Shown here one piece after another: positions 13,096 to 23,962 of a DNA stretch of 64,000 nucleotides. Positions within the stretch are counted from its first letter, which is position 1. Each line of letters starts with the position of its first letter. The stretch comes from Drosophila persimilis (lineage: Eukaryota; Arthropoda; Insecta; Diptera; Drosophilidae): positions 62,001 to 126,000 of the forward strand of contig NW_020825357.1 of the NCBI RefSeq assembly GCF_003286085.1, written 5' to 3'. The notes under the pieces are model-generated. The model was not told where the DNA came from. It made no database searches and saw only the letters and a program-made list of their open reading frames with translations. Made by a program: the position numbers and the translations under genes.

Positions 13096-13340
13096 CCGCA
13101 GCCAGTATTCCGTTTTGCTGCCACTTGGTTGCTCTCGCTGTCGGCCTGCCCATGTTATGTAAAATTTAAATATCTGATGGGCGTGGGCGTGGCCGCTAAA
13201 CAAAACAAAAATTCTTGTACACGCACGGACGGGTGTCCGCAACGAATTTCGAACGGGAAGCGCAGCAAACAAAAGCATGCGAGCAGCACACGGGTAAGAG
13301 GAGTGCAGAAGAGCAGTCGAGAAGAAGCAGAAGAAGAGCG

Positions 13341-13391
13341 CAGCAGCAGCAGCAGCACCGCAAGAAGAAGAAGAAGAAGAAGAAGAAGAAG
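13341..13391. repeat. CAG and AAG triplet repeats
   Basis: A CAG run (13341-13357) is followed by an AAG run (13362-13391). The open frames across it encode only homopolymeric Ser/Lys/Leu tracts and are not evidence for a gene. Confidence 0.85.
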
Positions 13392-16300
13392 CGACCACCA
13401 GTTTGGAGGGCTAACGGTGCTTGACGTCACCTACTTTTCACTCGGGCTTTTCGGTTTCTACCTTATTTTTTTTCGGTAGAAACAAATACCTTTCGTGTGT
13501 GTGTTTGTGTGTGTGTTTTTATTTCCCTCTCTAACTGTAAAAAACCGGTTTATGCTTTTTGTTTTTGTTGTTGTGATGCATTGAAAACGAAATTTATTTT
13601 GAAATGGAGTTTCAGGGGAAGGAGAAGGGCGGAGCAGAAGAGCGGTGCGAGATGGAAGCTGTGAGAGGTTTCCGAACCCCAGCGGAGTTTTGACCGAGTT
13701 TCCATTTCTCGGCCCCAAAAGGATTTCATATTTCACACACATACGATGTTCTATTAAGAGGATTTTTAATGGTTTTACAAATTCTATGAAAAATCAAACA
13801 TTTTATAAAGCCTTTACTTTTGAGCCTTTGCTGAAGAGTATTTTCGTAAAATTAATTTCTGATCATTTTGTTTTGGAAACTTGTGTTCAAATCAGAAAAC
13901 TTGAGATCTATTTTCGTTAAAAAGTCAAAGTTTCTCTATTCCACTGCGACGGCAACTGCAACTGCAACTGGCAACCAGTTGTTCAACTTCCAGGCCTATT
14001 GCATTTGCATATTTCAGCCATAAGCCAGAGACACAGCTCTCCGAAACTTGTTAAGTAATTTAAGCGATAAGACGCCCAAACGTGACCATAACCAATGAAG
14101 AAGTGGACAAAGGTGGGGAAGGGGGGAATAATAAACAAAAATAAAAGAAAACGCGTGCCAGGGCCAATTCTAGCCGTGTTATAGGCCCAGGCAGATGCCT
14201 CTGGAAGATCTTCAGAGCCGAAGGGTTCCACAGTACGATATCTATCGTCGTGTTCTTATCTCTGCCAGTGTCTCTGGTTTTTAATGGTCGCCATAGAAAA
14301 CATTTGTTTATGTCTGGATCTTAAGAAGCGTCTAAGAGAGCCAGGGGCAGGAGTGTAGTACGAAATAGTTATTTATTCACGGCGGAATATCTGCCTCGTG
14401 TTCCTTGTTCAATATTTAATGAATATGCAAATTGTTTTTTAGTATATTGCAAGCTTTTCGATTTATATATCACTTTTATATCCTTCACTTTTGTTGGCCA
14501 TTTGTGTGGGTTTTATTCGTTTGTGGCTTTTTTTGGGTGCCACAATTCCAAAAATAGTCACCCTGGGCCTGGGCGTGCGTTAGGAACTTTTTATTATCCT
14601 GGATTTTATGAGCCCATAAAATTCAACATCGGAAAGCGCCAACAGCTCTACCAAATGTTCATTGAGCAGGCCAATGGGGCTAGTGGGGCTTTTGCCTTTC
14701 TTTTCGATGATTTTACGTAACGGACAACTGTCTCGTCCCTCAAATGGCCTCATTTCCCGCAGTTAACTTTAGTTTTTCCGTTCGTTTTATAGGTCACTTC
14801 AGTGCGGATTAGGTCACAGGGCACAGGACGACGGGGCTGCACCCAGTTTCTTGCTGTTTCGGCCAAAAAGGTTAAGTTGGTAATTAAGTTTGAGGTCAGT
14901 TTTCAGTCCCGATATCTTTTGTTGTTTTTGCTTCTATTTTCCGACTGAGTTTGTGAAAAGCTTTTCATCGTAAGAGCACGCGAGGCGAATTCCCTTGCGT
15001 GTCTGATTGTCATCGGGCTGCCTTCAGGGGGGGGCCTGAGATCATCAGAAGGGAGTCGTAAATATAGTTTGTCAATCTCTCGCTTGGCTGAGCCGAGCTC
15101 TCCGCTGGGAGGGGCAACACGACGGAAGTGCTTGCGGGTTGTTCAATCATGAAGGGATTTCTTAAACAGAAACTCCTTTTCTTTTGGGGTGGATTTCGAC
15201 CAAAATGATGTCAGCATTACAGGTTGTTGTGAAGGCAGTGAAACCTCAAACATTCTTCTAGGCATTTGTGATCTGAAAATACCTTTGTATATATGTAGAT
15301 GTACACCAGTATATAAAGAGCAACAGCTGCACTGCGACAAATACTCTGTGACAAATAGGTGCTTTGTTTTTCTCAGCCACCGAAAAAACAAACACGCAAG
15401 CAAAATTAAAGCCGAAGTAGAACTGCGACTCTTTTAATTGCTCCACAACATTTTTGCTAATTAGGTTTCGGCGCGGTAGCGGGAGTTGAGGGTGGAGAGG
15501 GTGGGGAAAACCCTTATCACAAGTTGCGAAAGCGAGGGAAAAGTTTGCATATTTAAGTTAAAGTCTGGAAAACCCCTGCTTCACCCCTAAGAAGCCCCCG
15601 CTCCCCGTCGACACCTGCTGTGGTCTGAGGGGGGGCTATGGCGTGACGTGACTGAAAGTCATTTAAACTGTTTCACTCGTTACTGCTGTTGTTTTTGTTG
15701 CCTCTGCTGCTGGCATAATTATTTTTATGAATTTCTATACCCAGTGTTATGGTGGAATAAAAGGGTAAATCCATTCCCTGGCCCACACTTTGAATAGGAT
15801 TAGATCTGGGAAACTATAATAAATTGGGCAATAAATCTTCGACATTATGTTAATGCACAACCAGAAGAGAGGTCTCGGAAAGACCAGCTTCCTCAAGACC
15901 TCCTATTGGTTAGAATTCTCTGAAAAACCTGCGTGGTAGTGGGTATCCCCATAGTCGGAAAACTCTATTCTGTACGCTGCCGCACAGCGTCTTGCGAGAG
16001 TTGAGGTTGAGTTATGCAAATAAATTTGCAAGCAAATGTTGCACTTGCAGAGGCGTTCAAGGTGAGATTTTCTGGCTTTTATGTTGCACAGTGTAGTGCG
16101 CTGGTGGTGCACTGAAGTTGCAATTCTGTTTTCGGAATTTTTAATGAGCTTCGTTGATAAGACGTCCGAATGGGGTTGGTTGGCGGTTGGGGTTTGGGGC
16201 TTGGGGGAGGTTTCGTGTGGGAACAACTGTAAGTTCGGGAAGGGGGCAAAGTCAATGTACCCAATAGGTGGACTCCTGGTTACGAATAGGTTATCCAACC

Positions 16301-17257
16301 CATAGGTATGTGTTCAAATTACTAAAAGCTTATAAACATTTGAAAGTTTACAGAAAAGTACGCTGGAAAACGTCTCGAATTCTTGTTTGAGTCTTATGTC
16401 ACTGAAACGCACTGTCCGTACCATCTAGAATCAACATCCCGCCGTATCAACTTAATCTGAGTCACGTTCGTGGATAAATAGATCGGAATCGGTGCAAACA
16501 CTTCTGGGAATGGGGTATGGCCTTTGAGAGATATGGTAGATAGGGCTCGAGACATCGGATAAGCGGGAAACGATATTTGCGGTCCCCAGCAGAAATTCCG
16601 ATTCTGAAGAGTGGACGGGGGGTGTGCGGGGAGGGGCTGGCAAGGGGTAAACAAAGTCAAAAGCAAGGCAGAAAATGCCAACAAACCTGTACACGGCCGC
16701 CTCTGCTGCTGCGCTGTCCGCGCGGGCTAACCTGTTGCCGATGACGGCGACGCCGACGCAGGTCCGCTAAAGAACTTCGACTTGAAAGCTCTCCAAGAAG
16801 CGGTTGTTGTTGAAGCCGCCGCCTTTTTGCATGCGCAAAAAGAGAAACACACACACACACAGGCAGAGAGAGAGAGGGAGAGAGGCGATCGCGAGAGCCG
16901 CAGCACAAATACACTCGCGTTTTGACAGGTAAGCGAAACACGTCGCAAAGAAGAAGAAGCAATAATGAATGATCGTCGCTTCAGGCACTCCTCTGCGGGC
17001 AGGGGCCAGGGCATGGGCATGGGCTTAGCAAAACACTGTCTGCAATTTTGATTCAACAAATTCACACACTCTCACGCGCATACAACTCGAATTTATGCAT
17101 TATTTGTTGTATTACTTATTCATTAATAAAAAAAAACGCGTCTCAGACCGTTCTGTGAAGTCAATCCAACCGCGTCAAAAGTTCCGCTACGAATGAGCAG
17201 TTACTTTCCGGGGCTTTCGGCCGAAGCTTTCCATTCCAGTGAACTAGGGCTAGACAG

Positions 17258-17350
17258 AAACATCGATGTCGGCGATTTTTGTCTGACGTGCAGACACCGA
17301 TGTTTTGCTCCCAAATGTTTATATCGATAGTTCGATTTATCGTTATCGAT
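17258..17350 (+). promoter_or_regulatory. DRE cluster, core promoter of mRpS26
   Basis: A perfect TATCGATA (DNA replication-related element, bound by DREF) lies at 17322-17329. ATCGAT cores also occur near 17260 and 17345. The nearest coding start is the mRpS26 ATG at 17413. DRE promoters are typical of Drosophila housekeeping and nuclear-encoded mitochondrial genes. No TATA box is seen at the expected distance. Confidence 0.65.
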
Positions 17351-17412
17351 TCAACGCTAGTTGCACAACAGACTTAAAAATTATAGAATTTGTTAATTAA
17401 ATTGGAAAAAAT

Positions 17413-18153
17413 ATGCTGCGTGCCGGCTGCCAATTGCTGACGCAGTCCACCCTGCCCGCCGTCAAGACGGGTAGCAACGGTTTCGCCCTGGAGTTCGTTC
17501 GCTGGCGTCGGAAGCCGCGCTGGCTGCCGGTGGCAAAGAGCAAAATATTCCGCGTGCCCGAGCGCAAGAAGCAGACGGAGGAGGAGCGCACCGAGCTGAT
17601 GCGCCTGCACAACCGGTACAAGTGGGTGTCCCATCAACTTGTCCTCGTCTCCGTGGATCCACTAACATGTATTCCCCTTTGCAGAACCCAGCTGCGGTCA
17701 GTGCGCCAGTACCTGCGCGAGGAGGTCGTCCGGCACGAGGAAACGTCTACGGTGGACCACATAGTGCTGACACCCGAGCAGGAGGAGGCCGAGTACCAGG
17801 CCTTGATAGCCGCCAACGCGGAATGGAACGCAACAATTGCCCGGGAGCGAGAACAGCGCCTGGCCAAGGAGCGCGACGAGAAGGTGGCCTACGTCCATGA
17901 GCGGCTCGAGGCCCGCCAGTTGCGCGATGAGGAGCGTCGGGAGCGTGCCAACGAAGCGGTTCTACGCGAGATCGAGCGCTCAAAGACATACATTACGCGC
18001 GAGGGCCTCAATGCGGCCATCGAAACGGCGCTGGCCAATCCCGTGGATCCCAATTTCGCCATCGACATGGCCGGCAACCTATACCAGGGACGCACCACCT
18101 CGCAGTTACCGGAGGCCGATCCACAGCCCGACCAGCAGGCCTTGAGTAATTAA
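17413..18153 (+). CDS. mRpS26: Mitochondrial small ribosomal subunit protein mS26
   Basis: Two coding exons, 17413-17621 and 17685-18153, joined in phase 2, give 225 residues. The intron is 63 nt, GTGGGT...TTTGCAG. The N-terminus is basic and poor in acid (MLRAGCQLLTQSTLPAVK), as expected for a mitochondrial import signal. The RWRRKPRWLPVAKSKIFRVP block and the long charged helical middle (KKQTEEERTELMRLHNRYK, then LRSVRQYLREEVVRHEE) are typical of the metazoan MRP-S26 family. The protein sits in the mitochondrial small ribosomal subunit. The gene converges on Polr3D, with about 770 bp between their stops. The intron has a length divisible by three and contains no stop in frame, so a retained-intron product of 246 residues is conceivable. 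A possible ATTAAA signal follows at about 18181. Confidence 0.88.
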   Translation: MLRAGCQLLTQSTLPAVKTGSNGFALEFVRWRRKPRWLPVAKSKIFRVPERKKQTEEERTELMRLHNRYKWVSHQLVLVSVDPLTCIPLCRTQLRSVRQYLREEVVRHEETSTVDHIVLTPEQEEAEYQALIAANAEWNATIAREREQRLAKERDEKVAYVHERLEARQLRDEERRERANEAVLREIERSKTYITREGLNAAIETALANPVDPNFAIDMAGNLYQGRTTSQLPEADPQPDQQALSN

Positions 18154-18922
18154 TTAGCCCTTGTCTTAGTTTCATGTTACATTAAAAACAAATCAGCTTT
18201 TCTTAGCCTAATTTTTGCTTTAATTCAAGAGATTTTTAGCCTTTTCGATCCAGAAAACAAGTCGATGATCGATGAAATTATGTTAGAACCGTCCTCTAGC
18301 AATGTCCGAACAGTTATGTATTCAAGGAACGATCCCGGAACAGCCATCTAGTGTCTGTTGATGCACTGTAGATGCTTTTCCCTTTGAAATCCAATATTTA
18401 AGAATTCGAGAGTTTTCCAAGTTCCAAAGCCTTTCAGCAAGGTTTTATTGGTTTAGAGCTTCACTTCCGAGATAATGGATAGCTTTTCCCTGGAAATCCA
18501 ATACATTTTTGCATTATAAATTCAATAATTGATTACTTTAAAGGTGCCTGGTGGCACTATCCGTGAAAGGTTGAGCATAGGACTGTCTTGCAGATCTAAG
18601 ACGCATTGTGGATGCGGAGACCTTTCAGATATGCTTATATTCCCCTGGGAAACTCCGCCTCACTGCCGTCACTGAGAACTCCTCTCCCAGAAATCGCATT
18701 TGTTTTCGCCATATACCAAATCTCAATTTAGTTACCTTTTATGCACGACTAAGGGGTTTAGTTTAACCTAAGACTTAGGCACGGCCTATGTACATTATGA
18801 CATAATATTCTACCAAAAAAAAAAAAAAAACGAATAGGAAGAGGGGGAAGCGAGGAACAGAAGATCGATCATAGCTTGTAGATTAACAAAGGGAGGACGG
18901 CATCCGCCCTGGCAATGCTACG
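18154..18922. other. Convergent 3' intergenic region
   Basis: Lies between the stops of mRpS26 (+) and Polr3D (-) and presumably holds both 3'UTRs. It is AT-rich with no coding motif. An A16 run occupies 18815-18830; it reads as poly(T) within the Polr3D 3' end. Confidence 0.6.
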
Positions 18923-20407
18923 CTACGCAGTCGGCGGCTTCAAGGATGTGCTCGGGGCTGTGCTGGTGTTGCGCTTGGACGACTCCTGCTGCTCGAAGAG
19001 GTGCACCCAGTCGGGGGTGGCCTTGATCTTGGCCTGGATGGGGCCCAGGTTGTACATGTCGCCACTTCTAGCCTCGCGATTGGCGGTCACAGACATGAGC
19101 TCCTGCAGGAAGCCCGGGTCGAGGCCCATGTCCAGATCGAAGTGAGTGTCGCCCAGCAGCAGCTTGACCCGTCCCGACCGATACCTGAGGATCTTGCCGA
19201 TTTGCCCCTCCTCCAGCTGCCGGAGCACGCTTAGCCTGGGCGCAGCTATGGAGGCTGGAGCGGCGGGACTGTTGGGCTCGGTATCGGAGGCGGCTGGGGC
19301 TTCCTCCTTTTTGGGGGCTTCACTACCGCCATCCTCCGCCTCATCGCTCACGCAGGGCAGGACATTGGGCAGCTGCAACAGGAATATTTGCGACTGGGGT
19401 GCATCGAGAAATCCGCCGATGGTCCGCGGATAGCGGCCATACTGGAGCGGTGGCTCATCCATCACCGCCGTCTGGGCGGTCACATGGAGGTGCTGCAATT
19501 GTTGGGCCATGGTGAGCGGATCTGCAAGGCAAGCGAAAGCATTAGCTACGAAAAGCTATTGATTGGGGGCGGTTACCTTGCTCCTTTGAGCCTACATTGG
19601 CATCTTCTTTCTTCACAATGGGTTTCTGGGTGAGCCACAGGCCTGGGGAATGAAATGTCGTGTGTTGGGCATGACGGGGCGGGGGATTAGCGTGATGTTG
19701 TGGACAGAGAAAGGGCGGCCGGACTTACCTTCCCTCAGCAGGATCGGCTTGAGGGCCAACTCAGTCTTATCAGCCTCGGTATCACTGGGTTCGGAAGCGT
19801 CGCCTTCGCTGGCATCGGACTCTCCCAGCAGAGCCCTCACCCGCAACGCCTGGGCTTTTTCGTCTTTGCGATCGGTACGTTTCCGGGCCACCGCCTGCTC
19901 CTCGCTGGCCCGCGCATATGCCGTGCCATTGCCGGCGGACCTTCGCAGCTGAGCGACTCCAGCGCCCTCCGAGAACAGGCCCGTTGTCTGGATAAGGGTG
20001 GAATTGCCGCCGCGACCACGTGTTGCTCCCGAAGCAGTGCCGCGCCCACCGCGCTTGCCGCCGCGCACCTGCGTGAAGTCCTTGGATGTTTTCACATTTC
20101 TGAGGAGCACAGGGAGACAATATAGCCACTGGGGGAATCTCGAATCTCCAAGGCAGCAGTATACTTACACGTTCTTATTCCGCACCGCGTTCAAGTTGGG
20201 GGCAAAGACCTTTTTGTTGGACGCCCCACGTCCGCCCAGTGTGAGGTCTCTTGCCGGCGTCAGACGGGTCATGCCGTTCAGCATCTCCAGGGGACGTGCC
20301 GTCGCGCCTCCTCCACTGGTGCTGTTTTGGCTGCTGACGCCAGCGACTGGCGCTGGCGGCGCCTTCGTTGTTGTTGCTGTCGTGACGGTCATTCGCTTAG
20401 CTGGCAT
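18923..20407 (-). CDS. Polr3D: RNA polymerase III subunit RPC4 (C53/POLR3D)
   Basis: Four coding exons on the minus strand: 20407-20169, 20099-19729, 19642-19577 and 19521-18923. They join in frame to 424 residues. The N-terminal half is low-complexity and basic, with Gly-Arg stretches (KDFTQVRGGKRGGRGTASG) and then Lys/Arg-rich helices. The C-terminal part holds the conserved RPC4 region: PIVKKE, LPNVLPC, LEEGQIGKILRYRSGRVKLL, LGDTHFDLDMG, and VTANREARSGDMYNLG. In yeast, C53 pairs with C37 and acts in Pol III termination and reinitiation; a nuclear role in tRNA and 5S transcription follows from the family. I chose the MPAKRM start (context ACACCATGCC) over in-frame upstream sequence that lies close to the divergent promoter. 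It is divergent from mus304, with 822 bp between the starts. Confidence 0.9.
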
Positions 20408-21229
20408 GGTGTTCCATGTGCGCCCGCGACCCTTTCGCAATGCAACAAAGGCCTCGCTCAATAACTGTCCTGTGCCGTCGTCGTGGGTATTTTTATTAAT
20501 AATAATTAACAACGGAGCGATGCAGTTTGTCGCCTTTGAGGTTATTAATGCAGTGTTGGTAAATGTGCCATGGCGCACATGATTTTTCCTTATCGACTTG
20601 TTAATGTATCGGTATGTATATCGGTATGTAATGGTACTATTTCAAAATTAATTTTTAAAAGTATCTTAAAGAGCAAGGGATATAGATACTTTCATATTGA
20701 GGTTTTTTTTACATTTTCGCTGTCTAAAATCGTGTTTCCCTCCATTTCTGTTTTTATTTCCACTGCATATCGTTCACTTTCAAACAATTCAATTTGGCGC
20801 TCTAGTCTCTGGCGCCACAAACGCTCTCTACACAAACGTGTAGTTACCGTGTAGTTACCATGTAAAACAAAGGACGTCTTTGCGAACCTTTTTAGCTTAA
20901 GCCATATGTGAGATGCAATCCAATAAAAACGAGTCCTTAAAACCAGCCAATCTTGTAGAAAATTGGTTTATCAATCGGCTAAAATTTTGAGTTCAGAGCT
21001 GAGGGTCTTGGCTAACTAATAATATTCAACCAAATATCAAAAAGGCGGAATATATCGGAATTTACATACAAATAAATCGTCAGTATTTTTGCGGTATATT
21101 TGGAAAATAAGACGGTATATTTCGGTATATTTCTGAGTGTTTGATCGACATGTCAAACTGTCACTGTCAAAACAAACCCGAAATGTAACAAAAAAGGCCG
21201 GTGGTGATCATATAAATAGAAAAACGAAT
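20408..21229. promoter_or_regulatory. Divergent promoter region of Polr3D and mus304
   Basis: The region separates two oppositely directed ATGs. On the Polr3D side, TATCGGTATGTATATCGGTATG repeats lie near 20607-20630. On the mus304 side, CGGTATATTT occurs three times: 21092-21101, 21113-21122 and 21123-21132, the last two in tandem. Such GGTATATTT runs are common just upstream of TATA-less housekeeping genes in Drosophila (from memory). A diverged repeat also occupies 20951-21000. Confidence 0.55.
20951..21000 (+). repeat. Dispersed repeat copy A (pairs with 24675-24724)
   Basis: Starts TCTTGTAGAAAATTGGTTTA. It aligns without gaps to 24675-24724 at 39 of 50 positions in the same orientation. 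Probably a scrap of an old transposable element; family not identified. Confidence 0.55.
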
Positions 21230-23962
21230 ATGACTTCTAAGCGCTTCGGGGCAATGAAGGATTTCGCGAGGGCCAAAAAGCCGAGGCTCGACGTGAGCGT
21301 GACCCGGGCCTCTTCCCGGCCGAGTCCCCCCCGTAGCATGGCCGACTTCTGGGACGACGACGACGATGTCATCCTGATGGCCACCCAGATAGCGGAGGCC
21401 GAGATCGAGGCGGAAGCGAAGCGCAAGGCGGAGGCCACGAATGTCACGGTCGGGGATATCACATTTAGCGAGTTCGCGCCGGTGCGAGGCACGACCAGCA
21501 CCCAGCAGATGTTTCCACCCGCAGCACCGCCGAAGAAAAAGACTTCGAGCATCGACATGGATGCCATTTTCGGGGACGACGAGGACTTCGATTTCCTGGC
21601 CATGGCCCTCACGGAGGATGTGCCACGGCCCGAGCCTCTGCCACAGGCAAAGGCGCCCCTGGTAGTGAAGGCCGGCACGAGTAAATCTACCAAGACAAGC
21701 ATCACCGTCCAGCAGACGATGACACAGACTAATGCGACGCAAGCGCGTCAGCAGGAGCACCAGATAAAGTTCCTAATGGATCGCATCGAGGGCCTGAAGA
21801 AGGACAATTCGAAACTGCAAAAGGATCTGGGCGACAGCAACGAGCGCACGGAGGCCAAGTCGGGAGAGGTGAGTGCCTGTACGTATTCCTGTGCTTCCCC
21901 ATCATAGTGTATGGCATTCGCAGGTCAGTCTGTTGCGGGACGAGCTGAAGCACCTGCGCCTGCAGCTGCATGCCAGCAAAATGGAGAAGCTGGCGCTCGC
22001 CGACGAAACCAACAGGGACTGCAACAAGAAGGTGGCCGAGGTGGTCAAGCAGATCGCGGCCAAGGACATCGAGCTGAAGATGAAGAATGCCGAGTATACC
22101 AAGCTGAAGATCCAGCAGCAGGCCCGCAATGCCCACGAGAGGACCATGAACATGAGCATGAGTATGCTTCCGCCGGCCACTGACCCCTCGGAGCAGCGCA
22201 CTCTGCTGCGCCTCCACAAGCTGAATATCCACCAGGCCGTGCCCAGGCTGATCGCTAACAACGCCAGCGTCTACGAGTACACCGAGGAGCAGCAGAAGGG
22301 CAAGAAGCAGGGCACTCTGTTCGAAGTGGAGCTCAAGCAGCTGCTCCTCAACTACGCGCAGCTGCAGTCGCAGCCGGAATCTGTTGACAGCCTGGTCCAG
22401 CGCATCGTCTCCTCTGTGTGCAAGGTGTTTTCGGAGTTCGCCTCGTATGCCCAGAGCCTGGAGTTCCCCCACAACTGCATGTTGTATCCCCACAATCCCT
22501 ATATCCTGGACGCACAGCATCACAGCGCCCACTCGCTCTCCCAGCCTGGACCTCTGTACGCCAATGAGCGCGCCTTGCTCCTGCGTCGCTACATGGCCAC
22601 CTTGGGGCTCATCTGCCGGCAGCAGGGCAAGATCGGACGGGCCCTGCTTAGGCAGCGGCACAACGATCTCTGGCTGCTGGAGCTGGCCGTCGATGCGATT
22701 GTCAAGCTGGGCTTCTCCTACGAGGTCAGCGAGCACTTTGGCCTGCTCGAGGCCACAGCCTCCCTGCTGCACAGCCTCCTGAGGGAGCAGCATCACGAGG
22801 AGGAGCGCGTGGAAGAGCTTTTGGTTGAGCTACTCAAGCAGCTGGTCTTCACCCGGCCCAGTCCCTGGGTGTTTGGAGAGTTGAGCGCCTGCCTGCTGGC
22901 CTGCCTCCAGAAGCCGCAGCTTCTGGCGCGGATGTGCGTAAACAGTCCCAAGAGCTGCTTCATTTCGGACCGTGTGCGCTCCCTCTATCGCTTCGGACCC
23001 AGCTCCTGCCTGCTGCAGGTGTACGCCGGGCTTCTAGAGCTGTGCTTCTTCAGCGAAACCCCGCTGCAGGCGGCCCACTTCCAGCTGCTGCTTTCCATTG
23101 GCGGCAACCACGTGCGCTTCGCCTTCGAGTGCTTTAAGAACCCACCGGACTTCATCCTGGAAATGCTGCCGTACTTTGCCGACGACGAGGAGACGGACTC
23201 CACCGAAGCAACGCTGACCAACAGGCTGAGCAGCAGCTCCACAACAGCGGTGCATGGCTCGGCCTCAAATGGATCCTGCACCAGCGTGCCGACTGCCGCC
23301 GACTCTAACTCAAACTCCAGCACGTCCACCAGCTGCGAGTGCTATGTGAAACTATGCCTCAGCGTGGTCACGATTGTCTTCCAGGTGATGCACCAGTGGA
23401 TGCTGCATCAGAGGAAAGCAGGTAAACGCTCTCTTCTGCGACGATTGGGATTGGGGATTAGAACTCAATCTGAATCCTGTGCGTCTTCCAGGTACCGAGC
23501 AAGTGGGAGAGATATCTCGTATAGCGGTGCACCTGCTGACGCTCGTCTTCCATGAGTACTATCTGACCTGCCTGTTCCGCGACTCCGAGGAAACAACGAA
23601 GCACTATCTCAGCCTCATCTGCAGCTGGTGGAGCGAGCACGCGGCGCTGCTGGGATTCCAGCCCATACACTGTAAATACGATGCAAAATCCACTCTTATG
23701 GACGATCCATTACATTTTCCGTTTGATTGCAGTGCGCTTGCTAAGCCAGCTGGAGAAATCCCACTTCATGCTCAAGCCTCTGCACCAGGAGGCGAATCGC
23801 AGCAATCCGACCAACGACCTGGCCGAGTGGGCACGCATTATCAACTCTGCGGATGCCAAAACTGAAAATGTGGCTCCAAATGCTTCTACTTCTGCTGCGT
23901 CTAAACTCCTCGAAATCGACTTCTTTGGTGGCCTTAAGCGAGTGGAATACACATTTGATTAG
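21230..23962 (+). CDS. mus304: ATRIP orthologue, ATR checkpoint cofactor Mus304
   Basis: Four coding exons, 21230-21868, 21924-23421, 23492-23671 and 23733-23962, join to 848 residues. The order of features is that of ATRIP. An acidic N-terminal stretch (FWDDDDDVILMATQIAEAE) resembles the RPA70-binding checkpoint-recruitment motif. A second acidic patch (IFGDDEDFDFLAMALTED) follows. A long coiled coil runs from about 178 to 290 (KFLMDRIEGLKKDNSKLQKD through VSLLRDELKHLRLQLH). A helical-repeat C-terminal half follows. ATRIP brings ATR (Mei-41) to RPA-coated single-stranded DNA; in flies mus304 mutants are mutagen-sensitive and lose the G2/M checkpoint. The length is close to the D. melanogaster protein as I remember it. 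The ATG at 21230 was preferred over an in-frame one at 21137, which lies at the putative start site. Confidence 0.92.

Larger units (their letters stand above)
3760..17240. other. Large non-coding region, possible intron/regulatory DNA
   Basis: No reading frame with a recognisable domain occurs on either strand over about 13.5 kb. The DNA holds microsatellites, blocks of AT-rich sequence and short hairpin repeats. The claudin-like gene has a splice acceptor directly before its ATG, so its promoter and first exon probably lie somewhere in this stretch (inference). Candidate core elements include a plus-strand TATATAAAG at about 12841-12849 and consensus donors after ACAG at about 16929 and after CACACGG near 13290, but I cannot tie them to a transcript. 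Confidence 0.4.

Noticed and set aside
13341-13391. Poly-Ser/poly-Lys frames over the triplet repeats
   Set aside because: Pure microsatellite translation with no surrounding coding sequence.
21167-22796. Long minus-strand open frames over mus304 (up to 355 codons)
   Set aside because: Leu/His-rich antisense shadows of the mus304 coding strand, whose identity is clear.
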